In this document: positions 9,244-17,529 of the stretch, one piece after another | How positions within the stretch are numbered: position 1 is the first letter of the stretch | How the letters are laid out: each line of letters opens with the position of its first letter | DNA from: Clostridiales bacterium | GTDB taxonomy: Bacteria > Bacillota > Clostridia > Oscillospirales > CAG-272 | DNA: 32,145 nt | Reading direction: 5' to 3' | Assembly: GCA_019415985.1 (NCBI GenBank) | Contig: DXYE01000018.1 | Span: forward strand, 1-32,145 | The notes under the pieces: generated by a model | Database searches by the model: none | Seen by the model: the letters and a program-made list of their open reading frames with translations, nothing else | What the model was told of the DNA's origin: nothing | Made by a program: the position numbers and the translations under genes

Positions 9244-9801
9244 ATGGAGCAGATCATTGAAAATGCAGTAATCGACGACGCAGAATTTCAAATTATAAAA
9301 AGCCGTCCACCCTGTATGCAGGCTTCAATGCAGACGGTAACGGGGATGACGAACCGACTGTCGATACCTGTCAGCTTTTTCAAGAGGGTTATAAAAGAAT
9401 AAAAAAACAGTTTGACGCCGGATTCCATGCTGTGTCTCAGTATAAATTATATGGAGTGCAATTACGGAAAAAAAGCGATACGATCTCTTATGTACTGTCA
9501 GGAAACATCAGGAAAAGATCAGCCTGAAGAAATTACGGTTCTCAAATCTCCGGCATGCTATATGATAAAAGCGAAATCAACGGAAAAGATGTGGGAGCTG
9601 GTAAAAAGAATCACTGGAGAAGAGAATCCTCAGTGGCATATGGCTCCTCTATTCGGTTTATGTGAGAAACTGTTTTGTAATGAGGAAAAGGGCTTCGCCA
9701 TAACACCCGATTTCAGCAACACATATGAAATAGAATATTATAATTCAGACGGAGTAAATTATGCTGCTATATCTGTCACTCCGTTCAATAAGGGGCTTTA
9801 G
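9244..9801 (+). pseudogene. Unrecognised small gene with two compensating frameshifts
   Basis: A good ribosome site (AAGGAGAG) precedes ATG 9244. The first frame gives MEQIIENAVIDDAEFQIIKS and stops after 52 codons. Around 9310 the protein-like reading moves to another frame (YAGFNADGNGDDEPTVDTCQ, then FDAGFHAVSQYKLYGVQLRK) and returns near 9500 to the first frame (EEITVLKSPACYMIKAKSTE, PQWHMAPLFGLCEKLFCNEE) ending at 9801. Joined, the protein would be about 185 residues. Its layout, with a final beta-rich segment TYEIEYYNSDGVNYAAISV, is reminiscent of GyrI/AraC effector-binding domains, but this is a weak guess. The gene starts the decayed accessory region downstream of the metK leader and is read away from it. 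Confidence 0.55.
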
Positions 9802-10363
9802 CCCCTTCATGGAGGCGGACACCACGCGCTTGCTTTTAGTTATAATCTGCAAATACAGGGTCTCCGTATCTATGTATGCCCGGAAATGTCGTATTGTGTC
9901 GGTGACAACAATGGAAGCTCTGATCTTTCGATATAGAAATCGATGATACAGGTTTGAATTTCAGGCAGAATTTTCTGATACATAAATGATATGCTGTCAA
10001 GTTTCCACCGTACATCTTGAGCGAACCGTGTATAAATTATTTTATTAAATGTAATACACTTTTCAATGCATCATAATAAACCGCCTTATCGGTATTTTCC
10101 GACAGGCGGTTTTCCTGTTTAACTGCCTGAGTATGCCGCTTGAATCGCCCTGTTTCCTGCTGCCTTTAATTTCTGCAAGCAGTATTTCACGTTTTCCATC
10201 CGCGCTGCGGCGGTATTCGGCGCCGTTCAAGGTTCTTTATTTTTGATGTATTATTCACGCATTCGCGTGCAAAAAATTCTCCACCTATCAAATTGGAATT
10301 GCAGTCTCTGCGAACTGGATCGCTGTTTGTTCGATTTACCCGCGTATGATACTCCTGATTGAG
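9802..10363. other. Intergenic/decayed stretch without an intact gene
   Basis: Apart from the terminator at 10078-10120 and a small GGGGC-TTTA-GCCCC stem at 9793-9806, no intact gene is visible. Protein-like remnants can be read on the plus strand around 9810-9930 and on the minus strand around 10130-10240 (for example GAEYRRSADGKREILLAEIK), but they have no start, no clear family and are interrupted. I treat this as debris of mobile or accessory genes. Confidence 0.35.
10078..10120 (+). terminator. Intrinsic terminator
   Basis: AAACCGCC with an inner TATCGG pairs with CCGACA and GGCGGTTT, followed by TTCCTGTTT. It could work for plus-strand transcripts coming from the broken gene at 9244. 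The other strand continues TTTATTATG, so it may be bidirectional. Confidence 0.7.
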
Positions 10364-10635
10364 TCATCTCTTGTGCAGCACATATTTTATAATTTCCAAG
10401 CCAATGTTTACAGCTTTTGGAATGGGCTAATTTGCACGGAAGTCATAAACAATAATATCATTACCGTGGGCCGCATGCATCAAAAAATCATAATCAAGCT
10501 CCTGAAGAATTCTGTCCCAGTTTTTTGTTCACACAGGGTGCTTTGAATTCGTATAAAACGATAATCTACATCGGAAAGGCTGGGTAAATCCTCTATCCCA
10601 TTTGTCAAATTTACGTAATGTCTTTTCATCTCCAT
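10364..10635 (-). pseudogene. Small conserved hypothetical protein, broken
   Basis: The reading MKRHYVNLTNGIEDLPSLSD followed by DYRFIRIQSTLCEQK starts at 10629 or 10635. It then shifts frame in a short A run and continues WDRILQELDYDFLMHAAHGN and DIIVYDFRAN. An in-frame TAG (10429-10427) interrupts it, and the same frame then goes on PIPKAVNIGLEIIKYVLHKR to a TGA at 10364. The intact protein would be about 90 residues. I believe it belongs to a small uncharacterised family seen near radical SAM genes and mobile DNA in clostridia, but I cannot name it. It lies just downstream of the radical SAM pseudogene in the same direction and was probably in its operon. Confidence 0.6.
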
Positions 10636-10719
10636 CACCCCAAAAACCAGCGTAGCCGAAACAGAACGAACAAAAAAAGGCCAATACACTCAAAAAAGAA
10701 TGAATTGGCCGGTCAATCA

Positions 10720-12090
10720 TTATTTTGTGTTCTCTTTACATTTGCAAGAATGGCTCCACAGCTTATTGGCTGTATCCGTCCAATTCTGCGCGTAAGATTT
10801 GCACTTTACGCAAAGGTTTTCCACGTTTTCCGGTGACCGTAGATCGGTGGATAGTGCGCCAGAACGCTTCGCCATCCTTGTAAGCACTCAGGATTTTCCA
10901 ACATAGGGCAGGGACGAAGCATATTATCGTTAAACGGCTGCCCAGTCTTATATGCTATGAACAAAGGGGACTTATACGCTTCCAGCAATGTCTTTTCATA
11001 AATGCTGGAAACCGAGTGATGAATAAATGCGTAGGGTTCAAAATCGCCGTTCACATTGATATGGATATCATTGCGTCCACCGGCAATACAACCGCCAACG
11101 AATTTCTCCATCGTTCTGGATGTCAATCGTAAAGATTGGCTTTGTTTCCCGATACGAACGGATACGATGAACCATTTTCTCTCGTTGTTCGGGGGTAGGC
11201 AGAAGCTCTGTAACCGCTTCCGTGCCAACTGGCATATAGTGGAAGAACCAAGCAAATTTTTCACCGTTGGCTATGATATAGTCGAAAAATTCCTCAGAGC
11301 TGAGAGAATCGATATTTTTGCTGGTATAGCAGCAGGAAATACCAAAGGGAAGTTTTTTAGCCTGTAGTAGCTTCATTGCTTTAATAACCGATTGATATAT
11401 TCCTTTTCCACGGCGGGAATCTGTCGCTTCTTCAAACCCCTCAATATTGATGGCGGGAATAAAGTTCTTAACTCGCAGCATATCGTCTGCAAATTTTTCA
11501 TCGATCAATGTGCCGTTTGTAAAGGCAAGAAACATACAATCGGGATGTGCCTCGCAAAGCCTAATAATGTCGTCTTTACGAACCAGGGATTCTCCACCGG
11601 AATAGATGTACATAATATGTACCCAGTTCCCATACTTGCTGGATAATATTATCCAATGTTTCGTAGCTCATATTGAGCTTAATCCCATATTCCGCGGCCC
11701 AGCAACCGGAACAGCGAAGATTACAGGCAGAGGTTGGATCCATCAGGATAGCCCATGGGATATTACAGTTATGTTCCTCTTTGGCCTTTTTCTGACGAGC
11801 CGAACCAGTTAGGGAAGTATGAACGATAAATTTCTCAAAGAAAGTCTTGCGCACCTCCGGGTCAATATCAGTCCAGAAGCTCATAATCAACCGATACCAG
11901 TTGTTGTCAGGTTCTTCAATAATCTTGATGAAATACTTTTCTCTGACTTAAAAATAAATTATCCTTATCGAATTTATCCGCCCACGCAAGCATCTTTGGC
12001 CGTGCGCTTTCGGGGGATTCATCAAAGTAATCCAGTACCTTTTTGGCAATAAAAGCCCTGAAAAGATTCAAGCATGGTTTTTGTGCTCAT
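10720..12090 (-). pseudogene. Radical SAM/SPASM-type protein, heavily frameshifted
   Basis: A start ATG at 12090 behind AAGGAG gives MSTKTMLESF, then the reading shifts to RAFIAKKVLDYFDESPESAR, again to EKYFIKIIEEPDNNWYRLIM, and on through the radical SAM cluster motif SACNLRCSGCWAAEYG. A further shift near 11600 leads to YIYSGGESLVRKDDIIRLCE and EGFEEATDSRRGKGIYQSVI, another near 11110 to FVGGCIAGGRNDIHINVNGD, and a last one near 10860 to STDLRSPENVENLCVKCKSY ending at 10720. Joined, the protein is about 450 residues, normal for SPASM proteins. At least five shifts are present. The C-terminal motif reads GDFEPYAFIHHS where relatives have a Cys after Pro, so an auxiliary-cluster ligand is also lost. 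This is a dead gene; its former substrate is unknown. Confidence 0.85.
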
Positions 12091-12113
12091 AATTTGTTTT
12101 CTCCTTTCGTGAC

Positions 12114-12136
12114 GGGGCGGCCAAATTAGCCGCCCC
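12114..12136 (-). terminator. GC hairpin between ABC fragment and radical SAM pseudogene
   Basis: GGGGCGGC at 12114-12121 pairs perfectly with 12129-12136 around a 7-nt loop. It sits between two minus-strand gene remnants. No clear U-tract follows on either strand, so it may be a weak terminator or a transcript-stabilising stem. Confidence 0.45.
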
Positions 12137-12165
12137 ATCTATATTGTAAAGCCCCGAGAATAAAA

Positions 12166-12763
12166 TTAAATATTCCCATGGGCGAACTGGCTGTTATAGA
12201 GGTTCTCGTAAAAGCCCTTTTTCGCCAGAAGTTCCTGATGGGTTCCTTGTTCAATGATCGTGCCATGGTTCATCACGAGAATCAGGTCGGCGTCCCGGAT
12301 GGTGGAAAGCCTGTGGGCGATGATAAAGCTGGTTCTTCCTTTCATCAGGTTATCCATGGCCTTTTGGATTTCCAACTCTGTGCGGGTATCCACGCTTGAG
12401 GTCGCCTCGTCCAGAATCAACAGAGAGGGATCGGCCAGAATAACCCTTGCAATAGTAAGGAGCTGGCGTTGTCCCTGAGAGAGATTCGTGCCTTCTTCTT
12501 CCAGAATGGTATCGTAACCCTCCGGCATGGTGCGGATAAAGTGGTCGGTTCGGGCAGCCTTGGACGCTTCTATGATTTCTTCTTCTGCGGCGTCAAATTT
12601 GCTGTAGGCGATGTTCTCTCGGATCGTGCCGCCAAACAACCAAGCGTCCTGTAAAACCATACCAAACATTTTGCGCAGATCCGCCCGCCTCATGGAATGA
12701 ATATCCATGCCATCGATGGTGATTTTGCCGCCCTGTATATCGTAAAAGCGCATTAGCAGGTTT
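12166..12763 (-). pseudogene. C-terminal fragment of an ABC exporter ATPase domain
   Basis: Encodes the last 199 residues or so of an ABC exporter subunit, from NLLMRFYDIQGGKITIDGMD to the stop at 12166. The Q-loop (MVLQDAWLFGGT), signature (LSQGQRQLLTIARVI), Walker B (LLILDEATSSVD) and switch histidine (IIAHRLSTI) are present. Walker A and the whole membrane domain are missing: the homology begins only a few codons after the place of the Walker A loop in the intact relative. It cannot be an active ATPase. The closest relative in the window is the exporter gene at 29790-31637 on the other strand; 12647-12763 equals 31040-31156 except for one base, and the final third is also very similar, while the middle diverges. 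Confidence 0.9.
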
Positions 12764-13339
12764 ATTGATGCCGATCTTTTGGGTTGTCTCCTGTATATAA
12801 GGCATGCCGGGTGCCTCGGTACAACACACAAGCTGTCCATCCGCAATAATGCCGCAGCACATTTTATTCTCCACCATTTCATCGAAATATTCTTTGACCC
12901 AATCTGTATTCTGACAGTTTGGATGAATTGCTTTAAAGAAGGCAAGGTATTTATCGTAATCCGAGCGGGAGAGTAAAACAGCTTTTGAAAATTTTTTTTG
13001 ACTGCCGGAGTATACGTACTTGATCCCGGATGAAGGCGTTTTATCATATGCAGTTTCTATGATTCTGCATATTTCCTGAGAGGACATATCGGGTATTATA
13101 TTTTCTTTTAATATCCCGATTTTCCTTTCTGCCGCCTTTCCGTATGAAATAAAAATTGTTTTATCTGTATTTAAAATCAACAAATCATATTGCGCAGAAT
13201 AACCGTGTTGAATTTTATTTCTTTCCTCCGAATAAAGGAATTCTATTCCTTGGTTTGAGCGATTCATGATATTTTCTTTTCCCAGCCAACAAGAATAATA
13301 GGCCTGTGTTATTTCTGAATAATTCATATTCATGACCAT
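12764..13339 (-). pseudogene. GNAT-type acetyltransferase, C-terminus replaced by ABC DNA
   Basis: The reading from 13339 (MVMNMNYSEITQAYYSCWLG) continues through KTPSSGIKYVYSGSQKKFSK, WVKEYFDEMVENKMCCGIIA and DGQLVCCTEAPGMPYIQETT, a pattern I recognise from clostridial GNAT proteins. These transfer acetyl groups from acetyl-CoA. In relatives the next stretch is the acetyl-CoA-binding motif (RGxGxA type). Here it is absent: at QKIGIN the sequence changes abruptly into the ABC-transporter fragment, read out of frame, and the open frame runs on to 12593 as nonsense. About 190 residues of the N-terminal part remain, so the enzyme must be inactive. Confidence 0.8.
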
Positions 13340-13520
13340 GTCTTCCGCTTGACGAAAGCATTCCTTTCTTTGGAAATTTTAGAGGATTTGACAAATCAAG
13401 TTGACTTTTGCACAGAAAATTCTCTGTTGTTTCGTTGGCAAAAGCTGCAAAGCACGTTAGGTCAACAACATGCTTCTCTAAAATTTGTTTGAATGATTTT
13501 CTTCAAAAATATTAATGAAA

Positions 13521-13551
13521 TTCGGGCATTTTCCGTAAGGAGATGCCCGAA
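13521..13551 (-). terminator. Terminator of the DeoR/oxidoreductase operon
   Basis: TTCGGGCAT at 13521-13529 pairs with ATGCCCGAA at 13543-13551. On the minus strand the stem is followed by TTTCATTAATATTTTTG, a loose U-rich tail. It lies about 105 bp past the oxidoreductase stop codon. The rest of 13340-13655 shows no gene. Confidence 0.65.
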
Positions 13552-13655
13552 AGGAGCATATTCTGCTTGTGTACTACTTTATCAGAAGGTTTTATCAGTT
13601 TTGAATGTATATGTTTTGTCTAATTGATTCTCGCCGGAAAAGAATATTCGACAGG

Positions 13656-14804
13656 TCATTCGATCTCCGATAATTCAACGGTACGCTTTTCGGCCTGTGA
13701 AATTAGAGCCGCCGTGTGCAGCTTATGAGAGAGCACTGTCTCCTCCGGCGTAAAGCAGCCGAAGGGGACATCCATACCGACGATTTCACAGAGAAATGCC
13801 GCCCACATTTGCTGGATGGAATCCACAAAGCCGAATTCAAAGATTCCGCCTGTTATGGTTGAGAACAGAGGCTTGTAGCCAATATCGATACGGCACCATG
13901 CCTGTTCCTTATCCCAGCTTTGTGTATAGTAAAAGGCGTTAGGATCGTTTGTAGAGAATTTTGCAGAGGCGTTGATACCGTATACCTCAAGAACCCATTC
14001 ATTGGTAGCTCCCGGCTGCATGCGCTTTGTTTCAATGATCATAGGGAAGCATTTGCCGTCCTTATCCAGTACGTCGCAGGTAAGCGTTGCGTTGTCCCAG
14101 GTTTTACACGGCGCCATACCGCCCTTTCCGTCAGGTCTTTCCTCGACCAGCTTGGATAACTTCGCACTGACGTTCAACGGTTTCCAGCCCATGCGGAACG
14201 GCACATGCTGTGTATGAATGCCCAAATCACCCATGCATCCGTATTCGCCGTTGATTTCCACGATTCTTTTCCAGTTGATCGGCTTGTTTAAATCCATGTC
14301 GCTGCTGTGCCGGAAGGCGGAACGCACCTCGATGATTTTTCCGAATCTGTCTTCCCGAATCCAGCGAATCAACTGTTGGCATGCCGGAAAATAAGGAAAT
14401 TCGCTGGAACAGCGGACGATGACCTCCGGATGAGCTTCAATTTCCCGCATAATAGCCCGATTCGCTTCACGGTCTATGCCGAACGGCTTTTCACCCAGAA
14501 GATGCTTTCCTGCGCGGATGATATCGATATAAACCTGCTTATGCAAATGATGCGGCAGCGCACAATAGATGGCGTCAATATCCTCCCTTGCAAGCAGCGC
14601 GTGGTAATCGTTCTCAATATATTTTACGGACGGGAAATTTTGTACAAACCATTCACGCGCTTTTTCGCTGGTGTCGCAGACGCCTATGATCTGCGGCGTA
14701 GGGACCTCTGCTGTCAGATGACACCAGCGCGCGGCGGCACTCGCGAATTCACGCCCCATAAGGCCGCAGCCGATAATTCCGAATTTTATGATTTTCTCTC
14801 TCAT
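13656..14804 (-). CDS. Gfo/Idh/MocA-family NAD(P)-dependent oxidoreductase
   Basis: A 382-residue sugar or sugar-derivative dehydrogenase of the Gfo/Idh/MocA family. The N-terminal Rossmann fold begins FGIIGCGLMGREF (residues 8-20, dinucleotide-binding glycines). The family motif GEKPFG with the catalytic Lys lies at 104-109 and the segment GDLGIHTQH (192-200) carries the usual Asp and His of the active site. The C-terminal half is the alpha/beta substrate domain. The substrate is not evident. It follows the DeoR-type regulator by 93 bp in the same direction and is the only gene before a terminator, so the regulator probably controls it. AAAGGA lies a little far (about 14 nt) from ATG 14804. 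Confidence 0.93.
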   Translation of the reverse strand: MREKIIKFGIIGCGLMGREFASAAARWCHLTAEVPTPQIIGVCDTSEKAREWFVQNFPSVKYIENDYHALLAREDIDAIYCALPHHLHKQVYIDIIRAGKHLLGEKPFGIDREANRAIMREIEAHPEVIVRCSSEFPYFPACQQLIRWIREDRFGKIIEVRSAFRHSSDMDLNKPINWKRIVEINGEYGCMGDLGIHTQHVPFRMGWKPLNVSAKLSKLVEERPDGKGGMAPCKTWDNATLTCDVLDKDGKCFPMIIETKRMQPGATNEWVLEVYGINASAKFSTNDPNAFYYTQSWDKEQAWCRIDIGYKPLFSTITGGIFEFGFVDSIQQMWAAFLCEIVGMDVPFGCFTPEETVLSHKLHTAALISQAEKRTVELSEIE

Positions 14805-14897
14805 GTTTAGGTTCCAATCCTTTCTTCTTTCGATATGTAAGGCTATGCTTTCACAGCATGAATGCCAGTGAATCTTTTAGCATGTTTTTCGGTCAGC

Positions 14898-15692
14898 CTA
14901 AGGGTTGTCAGGGCCGGCAATCAGGATGTTGACCTTCTGCTCCTGCAAATATGACGATATTTCCTCGGGAGGCGCTTTGTCGGTCATTACACAGTCCGGC
15001 ATGCGCCGCCGCGTATAGCTGACCACGGCAGATGTCGAAAACTTTTCGGCATCCATGAGGATGATACATTTTTGGGTACGATGCAGAACCTCCTCATTGA
15101 GTCTTGCAGACGAGAAATCCATGGCAGTGAAGCCATTTTGAATGCTGCAGCCGTCAGCTCCGAGAAAACATTTCGTAAAAAAGAGATTTTTAACGGATTC
15201 CTCGGCAAGATAACCACAAAAATCCTTCCGGTTCGGGCGGTATTCCCCACCGATCAAGTTGACCCGGGAAACCGGATACATAATATTTAAATTGATCAGG
15301 GAATTGGTAAAAACTTCGATTTTTGAAAGTGAGCCCTCGAGGAAACGTTTGGTAAGGGCAATGCAAACGTGGGATATAGTGGTTCCCGAATCCATATAAA
15401 GAATATCGCCGTCTGCCACGGTTTGTGCCGCACGCTCTGCAATTCTGCGTTTTTCCTCCACATGATGTTCTTTGAGCTGATCGAAGGAATAATCCAATTC
15501 CGACTTTTTCTTGGACAGTTGGATTCCTCCGTAGCTTCGCAGGGCAAGTCCCCTTTCCTCCAGTCGGATAAAAAGACGTCGGACGGTGGATTCCGAAACG
15601 TTGAGCAGACGGGCTGCGTCGGCCAGTGACATTTTGCCGGAGACTCGAAGATATTCCATGATTTCATTTTCCTGGCGTTCACTTTTTTTCAT
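14898..15692 (-). CDS. DeoR-family transcriptional repressor
   Basis: A 264-residue regulator of carbohydrate genes. The N-terminal winged helix-turn-helix (SERQENEIMEYLRVSGKMSL, ADAARLLNVSESTVRRLFIR) is followed by the DeoR sugar-phosphate sensor domain with its typical blocks AERAAQTVADGDILYMDSGT, FTNSLINL, LIGGEYRP and CFLGADGCSIQNGF. ATG 15692 is chosen because AAAGGA lies upstream of it, while the longer start at 15719 has no ribosome site. The gene leads a two-gene unit with the Gfo/Idh/MocA oxidoreductase. Its promoter region contains two inverted repeats sharing a TCATT/AATGA half-site, a good candidate for autoregulation. The inducer, probably a phosphorylated sugar metabolite, cannot be read from the sequence. 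Confidence 0.93.
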   Translation of the reverse strand: MKKSERQENEIMEYLRVSGKMSLADAARLLNVSESTVRRLFIRLEERGLALRSYGGIQLSKKKSELDYSFDQLKEHHVEEKRRIAERAAQTVADGDILYMDSGTTISHVCIALTKRFLEGSLSKIEVFTNSLINLNIMYPVSRVNLIGGEYRPNRKDFCGYLAEESVKNLFFTKCFLGADGCSIQNGFTAMDFSSARLNEEVLHRTQKCIILMDAEKFSTSAVVSYTRRRMPDCVMTDKAPPEEISSYLQEQKVNILIAGPDNP

Positions 15693-15833
15693 CTTAGCGT
15701 TTTCCTTTCTGTTCAGCATTCAGTGCATTATCCGATACCGAAGGATTTTATCTCACCTGAATGGTTCCTGCTGCAAATGGATGCTCTGTTTATCCCGATT
15801 AAGGGTTCGGCAGGAAAGCAGGGCTTGATTTAT

Positions 15834-15862
15834 AGTTTAGCATAATATTTTTCATTTGTCAA
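15834..15862 (-). promoter_or_regulatory. Promoter of the DeoR/oxidoreductase operon
   Basis: On the minus strand a perfect TTGACA (15862-15857), a 17-bp spacer and TAAACT (15839-15834). It lies about 140 bp before the DeoR start codon. Confidence 0.75.
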
Positions 15863-15898
15863 TGAAAATATGAACATATCATTCAAAATAAATGATAT
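15849..15898. promoter_or_regulatory. Two inverted repeats, putative DeoR operators
   Basis: TTTTCATT-TGTC-AATGAAAA at 15849-15868 overlaps the -35 hexamer. ATATCATT (15876-15883) and AATGATAT (15891-15898) form a second repeat with a 7-bp spacer just upstream. Both share the half-site TCATT/AATGA. Binding by the adjacent DeoR protein is inferred. Confidence 0.55.
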
Positions 15899-16559
15899 TC
15901 TGGCGAAATCAATCAAATATACAACCGGGTAGATCCATGAAATTGGTCAAAGCTCGGTGGGCTTTGATCGCACCGAATGGGAAAAGAACTTATTTGATTA
16001 ATCCTCTGTAAAACGTTTAAAGTTTGAACTCAAAAAAGTTATGGCGGGTGAGACTGTATACCGATGTACAAATTTCGAAAGGTTCGATTTCAGGGCAGGG
16101 AAAGACGCAGGAGCTATATTGAACAGTTGTAACAAAATGATTTTGTTTAAATCCGTATTCAGCGGTGTAAGAAGAGAGGATACTGCAAAATGATTCATTT
16201 TGCAGTATCCTCTTAAAAGGCCGTCTGCCTTCTGCTTTGATGTTTAAAACATGTTCTCTCAGGCGTTGGCAAGAAACGCCATTGTCCTTATCTGAATACC
16301 TTGCTGGGATTTTTTCGTAGGGCAGCGCGGCACCTATTTCGAAGAAAGGAGGTCCTTTGCTTAAAGCTGTCCGAAATAGGAACAGTGGACGCTGTTATCT
16401 TCCTTTGAGATGGGGATAGGCTTATCAGCAGACCGGTACTGTTCTGAGATCGTTCAAAGTCTTTCCATTCCAGGCTGCCCGGAAATTATGAAAACTTTAA
16501 CAGCCGTTGCCCGAAAATTAGCATATTGCGATATTTCATAGAGACGTATCTCACAGCGC
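15899..16559. other. Long intergenic region with hairpins, no gene recognised
   Basis: About 660 bp between the DeoR promoter and the end of the SRAP gene. No convincing coding frame is visible. It holds a perfect palindrome at 16175-16213 (separate entry). At 16333-16380 CCTATTTCG and CGAAATAGG flank an inner AAAGGA-GG-TCCTTT stem that contains a Shine-Dalgarno-like AAAGGAGGT with no ATG close behind. Confidence 0.4.
16175..16213. terminator. Near-perfect 39-bp palindrome
   Basis: The 19 bases at 16175-16193 (beginning AGAGGATACTGC) are the exact reverse complement of 16195-16213, with a single base between. It lies about 350 bp beyond the end of the SRAP gene. No U-tract follows on either strand. 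It may be a terminator, an RNA end or a trace of a small mobile element. Confidence 0.5.
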
Positions 16560-17132
16560 TTAAGCCGTCTGCCTCACCAGATATGGCATCTCGTTTTTCA
16601 GTATTTCAAGAGGCTGTCCGGTTGTCATCCATTCCTCAGCGAGCCTTCTGTGAAAGATGACAGGCATCCTCTTATGAATCTCTTCGACGGATGCATTGGC
16701 CTGTGTGGTCAAAATCACGAATCGGATTTGATCGTCTACGCTCTCAAACAGGCCGCCCATATAGAGCAGCGAAGCATCGGGCAGGCGGAACAGATATTTC
16801 TGCTTTCTTTCTCCCTGACTCCATTCGAAAAAGCCGGTGGCTGGGATGACACAGCGGCGGGTAAGCAGGCTTTCACGAAACATTCGTTTTTCTATGGCTG
16901 TTTCTGCACGTGCGTTAATGACCACCTCTTTTTTCTGCCCGAGAGGGAGTCCCCATACGGCAGGGGTCCCTTCCCATCCGTTTTCTCCGGCGATTACTAT
17001 GGGCGCTGTGTCTGTTGGAAAAATTTCCCCCAGCTTTAGTGGACGTTCCGGGTAATGCTTCCGAATTTCATCCAGAATGAATTTCAAATCCATATTATCA
17101 TCCTCATCTGTCAGCGTATATCTTCCGCACAT
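16560..17132 (-). CDS. SRAP/HMCES-type abasic-site-binding protein (YedK family)
   Basis: SRAP proteins form a covalent link with abasic sites in single-stranded DNA and shield them. The 190-residue protein starts MCGRYTL, so after Met removal Cys2 is the N-terminal catalytic residue. Other conserved elements are NARAET (residues 73-78, DNA contact), the glutamate in GFFEW (Glu103) and the histidine in IHKRMPVI (His153). It is slightly shorter than the E. coli protein. AAGGAAGG precedes ATG 17132. It is followed at a distance by the small protein gene at 17290 and the DinB gene, which suggests a loose DNA-damage neighbourhood. The assignment rests on complete active-site motifs. Confidence 0.93.
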   Translation of the reverse strand: MCGRYTLTDEDDNMDLKFILDEIRKHYPERPLKLGEIFPTDTAPIVIAGENGWEGTPAVWGLPLGQKKEVVINARAETAIEKRMFRESLLTRRCVIPATGFFEWSQGERKQKYLFRLPDASLLYMGGLFESVDDQIRFVILTTQANASVEEIHKRMPVIFHRRLAEEWMTTGQPLEILKNEMPYLVRQTA

Positions 17133-17289
17133 ACGGGTTCCTTCCTTTCTTTTTTAATAAAATATTTTGATATCGTGCGTTTTGTAGTTTATGTGAAGCG
17201 ATAAAGGCAGCGGAATATAAAACTATTACCAATGGGCATCCCTCTGCTTGGTGGGGCGGAAAAGCGGGACTCTTCCAAGGCCTTGCGCT

Positions 17290-17529
17290 TCAATTTTTTG
17301 CCTCTACAAACCATTTGGGGTCCTCAAAATACAAATAAGTAAGTTTTCCCTGGATTCGGCAAGTGAAACGGAGACCGATCCCGCCCGCCTTGAGAGAAGC
17401 TGCACGCCGAACCTCCGTTACCTTATCTATTTCGAAAATCCTGCCATCTATCCAGACGATGGAGAGAGGAGTAATGTTCCCCTCCTTGTCAAAACGCGCT
17501 GTCACTGTGACAAAAACCTTTCTGGCCAT
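17290..17529 (-). CDS. Small conserved protein of unknown function
   Basis: A 79-residue protein, MARKVFVTVTARFDKEGNIT and then a mostly beta pattern (PLSIVWIDGRIFEIDKVTEV, GIGLRFTCRIQGKLTYLYFE) ending DPKWFVEAKN. The alternating strands and short turns suggest a small beta-barrel or SH3-like fold. Its layout resembles small proteins often encoded beside dinB (DUF6504-like); I cannot confirm this. Here it lies between the SRAP gene and, about 2.6 kb away, dinB. The ribosome site is weak (AAAGG about 16 nt before ATG 17529). The amino-acid pattern looks real. Confidence 0.7.
   Translation of the reverse strand: MARKVFVTVTARFDKEGNITPLSIVWIDGRIFEIDKVTEVRRAASLKAGGIGLRFTCRIQGKLTYLYFEDPKWFVEAKN

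Noticed and set aside
10806..11367. Long open frames on both strands over the radical SAM remnant treated as separate genes
   Set aside because: The minus-strand frames join into one radical SAM protein; the plus-strand frames are shadows with no protein pattern.
12593..12763. In-frame fusion of the GNAT protein with an extra C-terminal domain
   Set aside because: The added residues are the ABC ATPase DNA read in the wrong frame, so the open frame past the junction is chance.
15998..16198. 66-codon minus-strand frame between DeoR and SRAP genes
   Set aside because: It begins inside the perfect palindrome, has no ribosome site and a low-information composition.
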